A DNA stretch of 62,028 nucleotides from Prevotellaceae bacterium MN60 (GTDB lineage Bacteria > Bacteroidota > Bacteroidia > Bacteroidales > Bacteroidaceae): assembly GCA_900199555.1 (NCBI GenBank), contig FZQZ01000015.1, positions 1-62,028 on the forward strand, read 5' to 3'. The notes below the pieces were generated by a model. It was not told the DNA's origin. It searched no databases and saw only the letters and a program-made list of their open reading frames with translations. A program made the position numbers and the translations under genes. Positions 61,513 to 62,028 of the stretch are shown here, piece after piece. Positions within the stretch are counted from its first letter, which is position 1. Every line of letters begins with the position of its first letter.

Positions 61513-62028
61513 TTACGCACTCTTAAGTGGAATAATCTTATAGTGGCGCTTGTTGTTGTATAGCAGATGCTCTATTCCCAGTTCCTTCATGGCAAATCCG
61601 ATGTGAATCTTCGTGCTTCTATCACTCTTGATGCTGGGATATTCCATTTGAATGAGCTTCAGTATCTGCGCACTATTGAGCGTCTTCGCCTTCTCACCCT
61701 CCTGGGGCTTTCTGAAGCAAACGCTGATAATCTCAGCAATATCCTTCTGCTCCACATAGTTCAGGTTCAGCTCCTGAATGCGTTTCATCTCCATATTGTT
61801 AAACCAGTAAGGCGCCTTCTGCTCCTTCACCTCATAGAGCACCTGAGCATACAACTGCTCATAGTCTATCTCGCCCGTGTTGTCAATCTGCTGTCCCTTA
61901 GGGATGGTCAGGCAGATATATCTACGACTACCTGTGGCATCTGTCAGAGGATGGGGATTGTTGGTGGTAGCAACGAAAGAGGCATAACGAGGTTTGTCTT
62001 CCTGCGAGGCGCCATAGATGGGGCGACC
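61513..62028 (-). CDS. VapE/DUF3874-like protein, C-terminal part only (cut by window edge)
   Basis: The frame is open from the window edge to the stop at 61513, giving the last 171 residues or so of a longer protein. It reads GRPIYGASQEDKPRYASFVATTNN, then TGSRRYICLTIP and a C-terminal wHTH-like part (IGFAMKELGIEHLLYNNKRHYKII). The segment FVATTNNPHPLTDATGSRRY is typical of virulence-associated-E helicase-like proteins of Bacteroidota, often carried by mobile elements. A start at 61854 would be an internal TTG and is wrong. Confidence 0.75.
   Translation of the reverse strand, partial: GRPIYGASQEDKPRYASFVATTNNPHPLTDATGSRRYICLTIPKGQQIDNTGEIDYEQLYAQVLYEVKEQKAPYWFNNMEMKRIQELNLNYVEQKDIAEIISVCFRKPQEGEKAKTLNSAQILKLIQMEYPSIKSDRSTKIHIGFAMKELGIEHLLYNNKRHYKIIPLKSA

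Overview
The window looks like the chromosome of a gut or rumen Prevotella-type member of the Bacteroidota. The signs are a SusC/SusD pair, SufCDS, BspA-like and LruC surface proteins, a run of secreted proteins with the short YxLxGxRV...GIYIxNGKKxxVK C-terminal tail, and promoters of the Bacteroidota form (TTTG, 19-20 bp, TAnnTTTG). At least eight such promoters can be read directly and several of them settle start codons. No Shine-Dalgarno signals are prominent.

Layout. 1-10.5 kb: a secreted protein, the Fe-S assembly genes sufC-sufD-sufS (no sufB beside them), a DusB-type tRNA-dihydrouridine synthase, a fused SpmA/SpmB-like membrane protein and a LruC-domain lipoprotein. 10.5-26.66 kb: a fructan-utilisation locus bounded by a 42-bp direct repeat of the 3' half of a tRNA(CAT) gene. 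The intact tRNA is at the right end and the orphan 3' half at the left end, which is the geometry left by integration of a genomic island. 26.7-31.8 kb: Ca2+ P-type ATPase, ribF, a CPBP-family membrane protease and a glycine-zipper lipoprotein. 31.9-35.4 kb: a BspA-like leucine-rich-repeat protein and a three-repeat lipoprotein. 35.6-39.4 kb: metF, a DNA polymerase III delta'-like gene, ricT-like and gldH in one run. 39.4-45.9 kb: the cell-shape operon, transcribed leftward, from an IMP cyclohydrolase-only purH through mreB, mreC, mreD and mrdA to rodA. 46.1-47.6 kb: a FadL/OmpP1-type outer membrane protein. 47.7-60.6 kb: a block of large secreted adhesin-like proteins with a small peptide gene, next to a membrane-bound TPR-AraC regulator. 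60.7-62 kb: a cytidylate-kinase-like gene and the end of a VapE-like gene cut by the window edge.

The fructan locus is complete enough to follow from outside to inside. A surface GH32 lipoprotein and a DUF4960-like binding lipoprotein cut and hold fructan, SusC/SusD import oligosaccharides, a periplasmic GH32 releases fructose, an MFS permease takes it up and a PfkB kinase phosphorylates it. The gene set matches the known Bacteroides thetaiotaomicron levan locus, but the regulator is different: a sugar-binding periplasmic domain, one membrane helix and an AraC DNA-binding domain in 516 residues, with no histidine kinase or receiver. CGTTCA inverted repeats lie at the divergent promoter region, before susC and before the last gene, and are candidate operators. 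The island lacks a recognisable integrase, but carries an eight-copy TTTCAC array at its left edge and iteron-like repeats plus a perfect 50-bp palindrome near its right edge.

Coordinates, motifs and repeats were read by eye. Family names come from remembered family knowledge and were not confirmed by a search.
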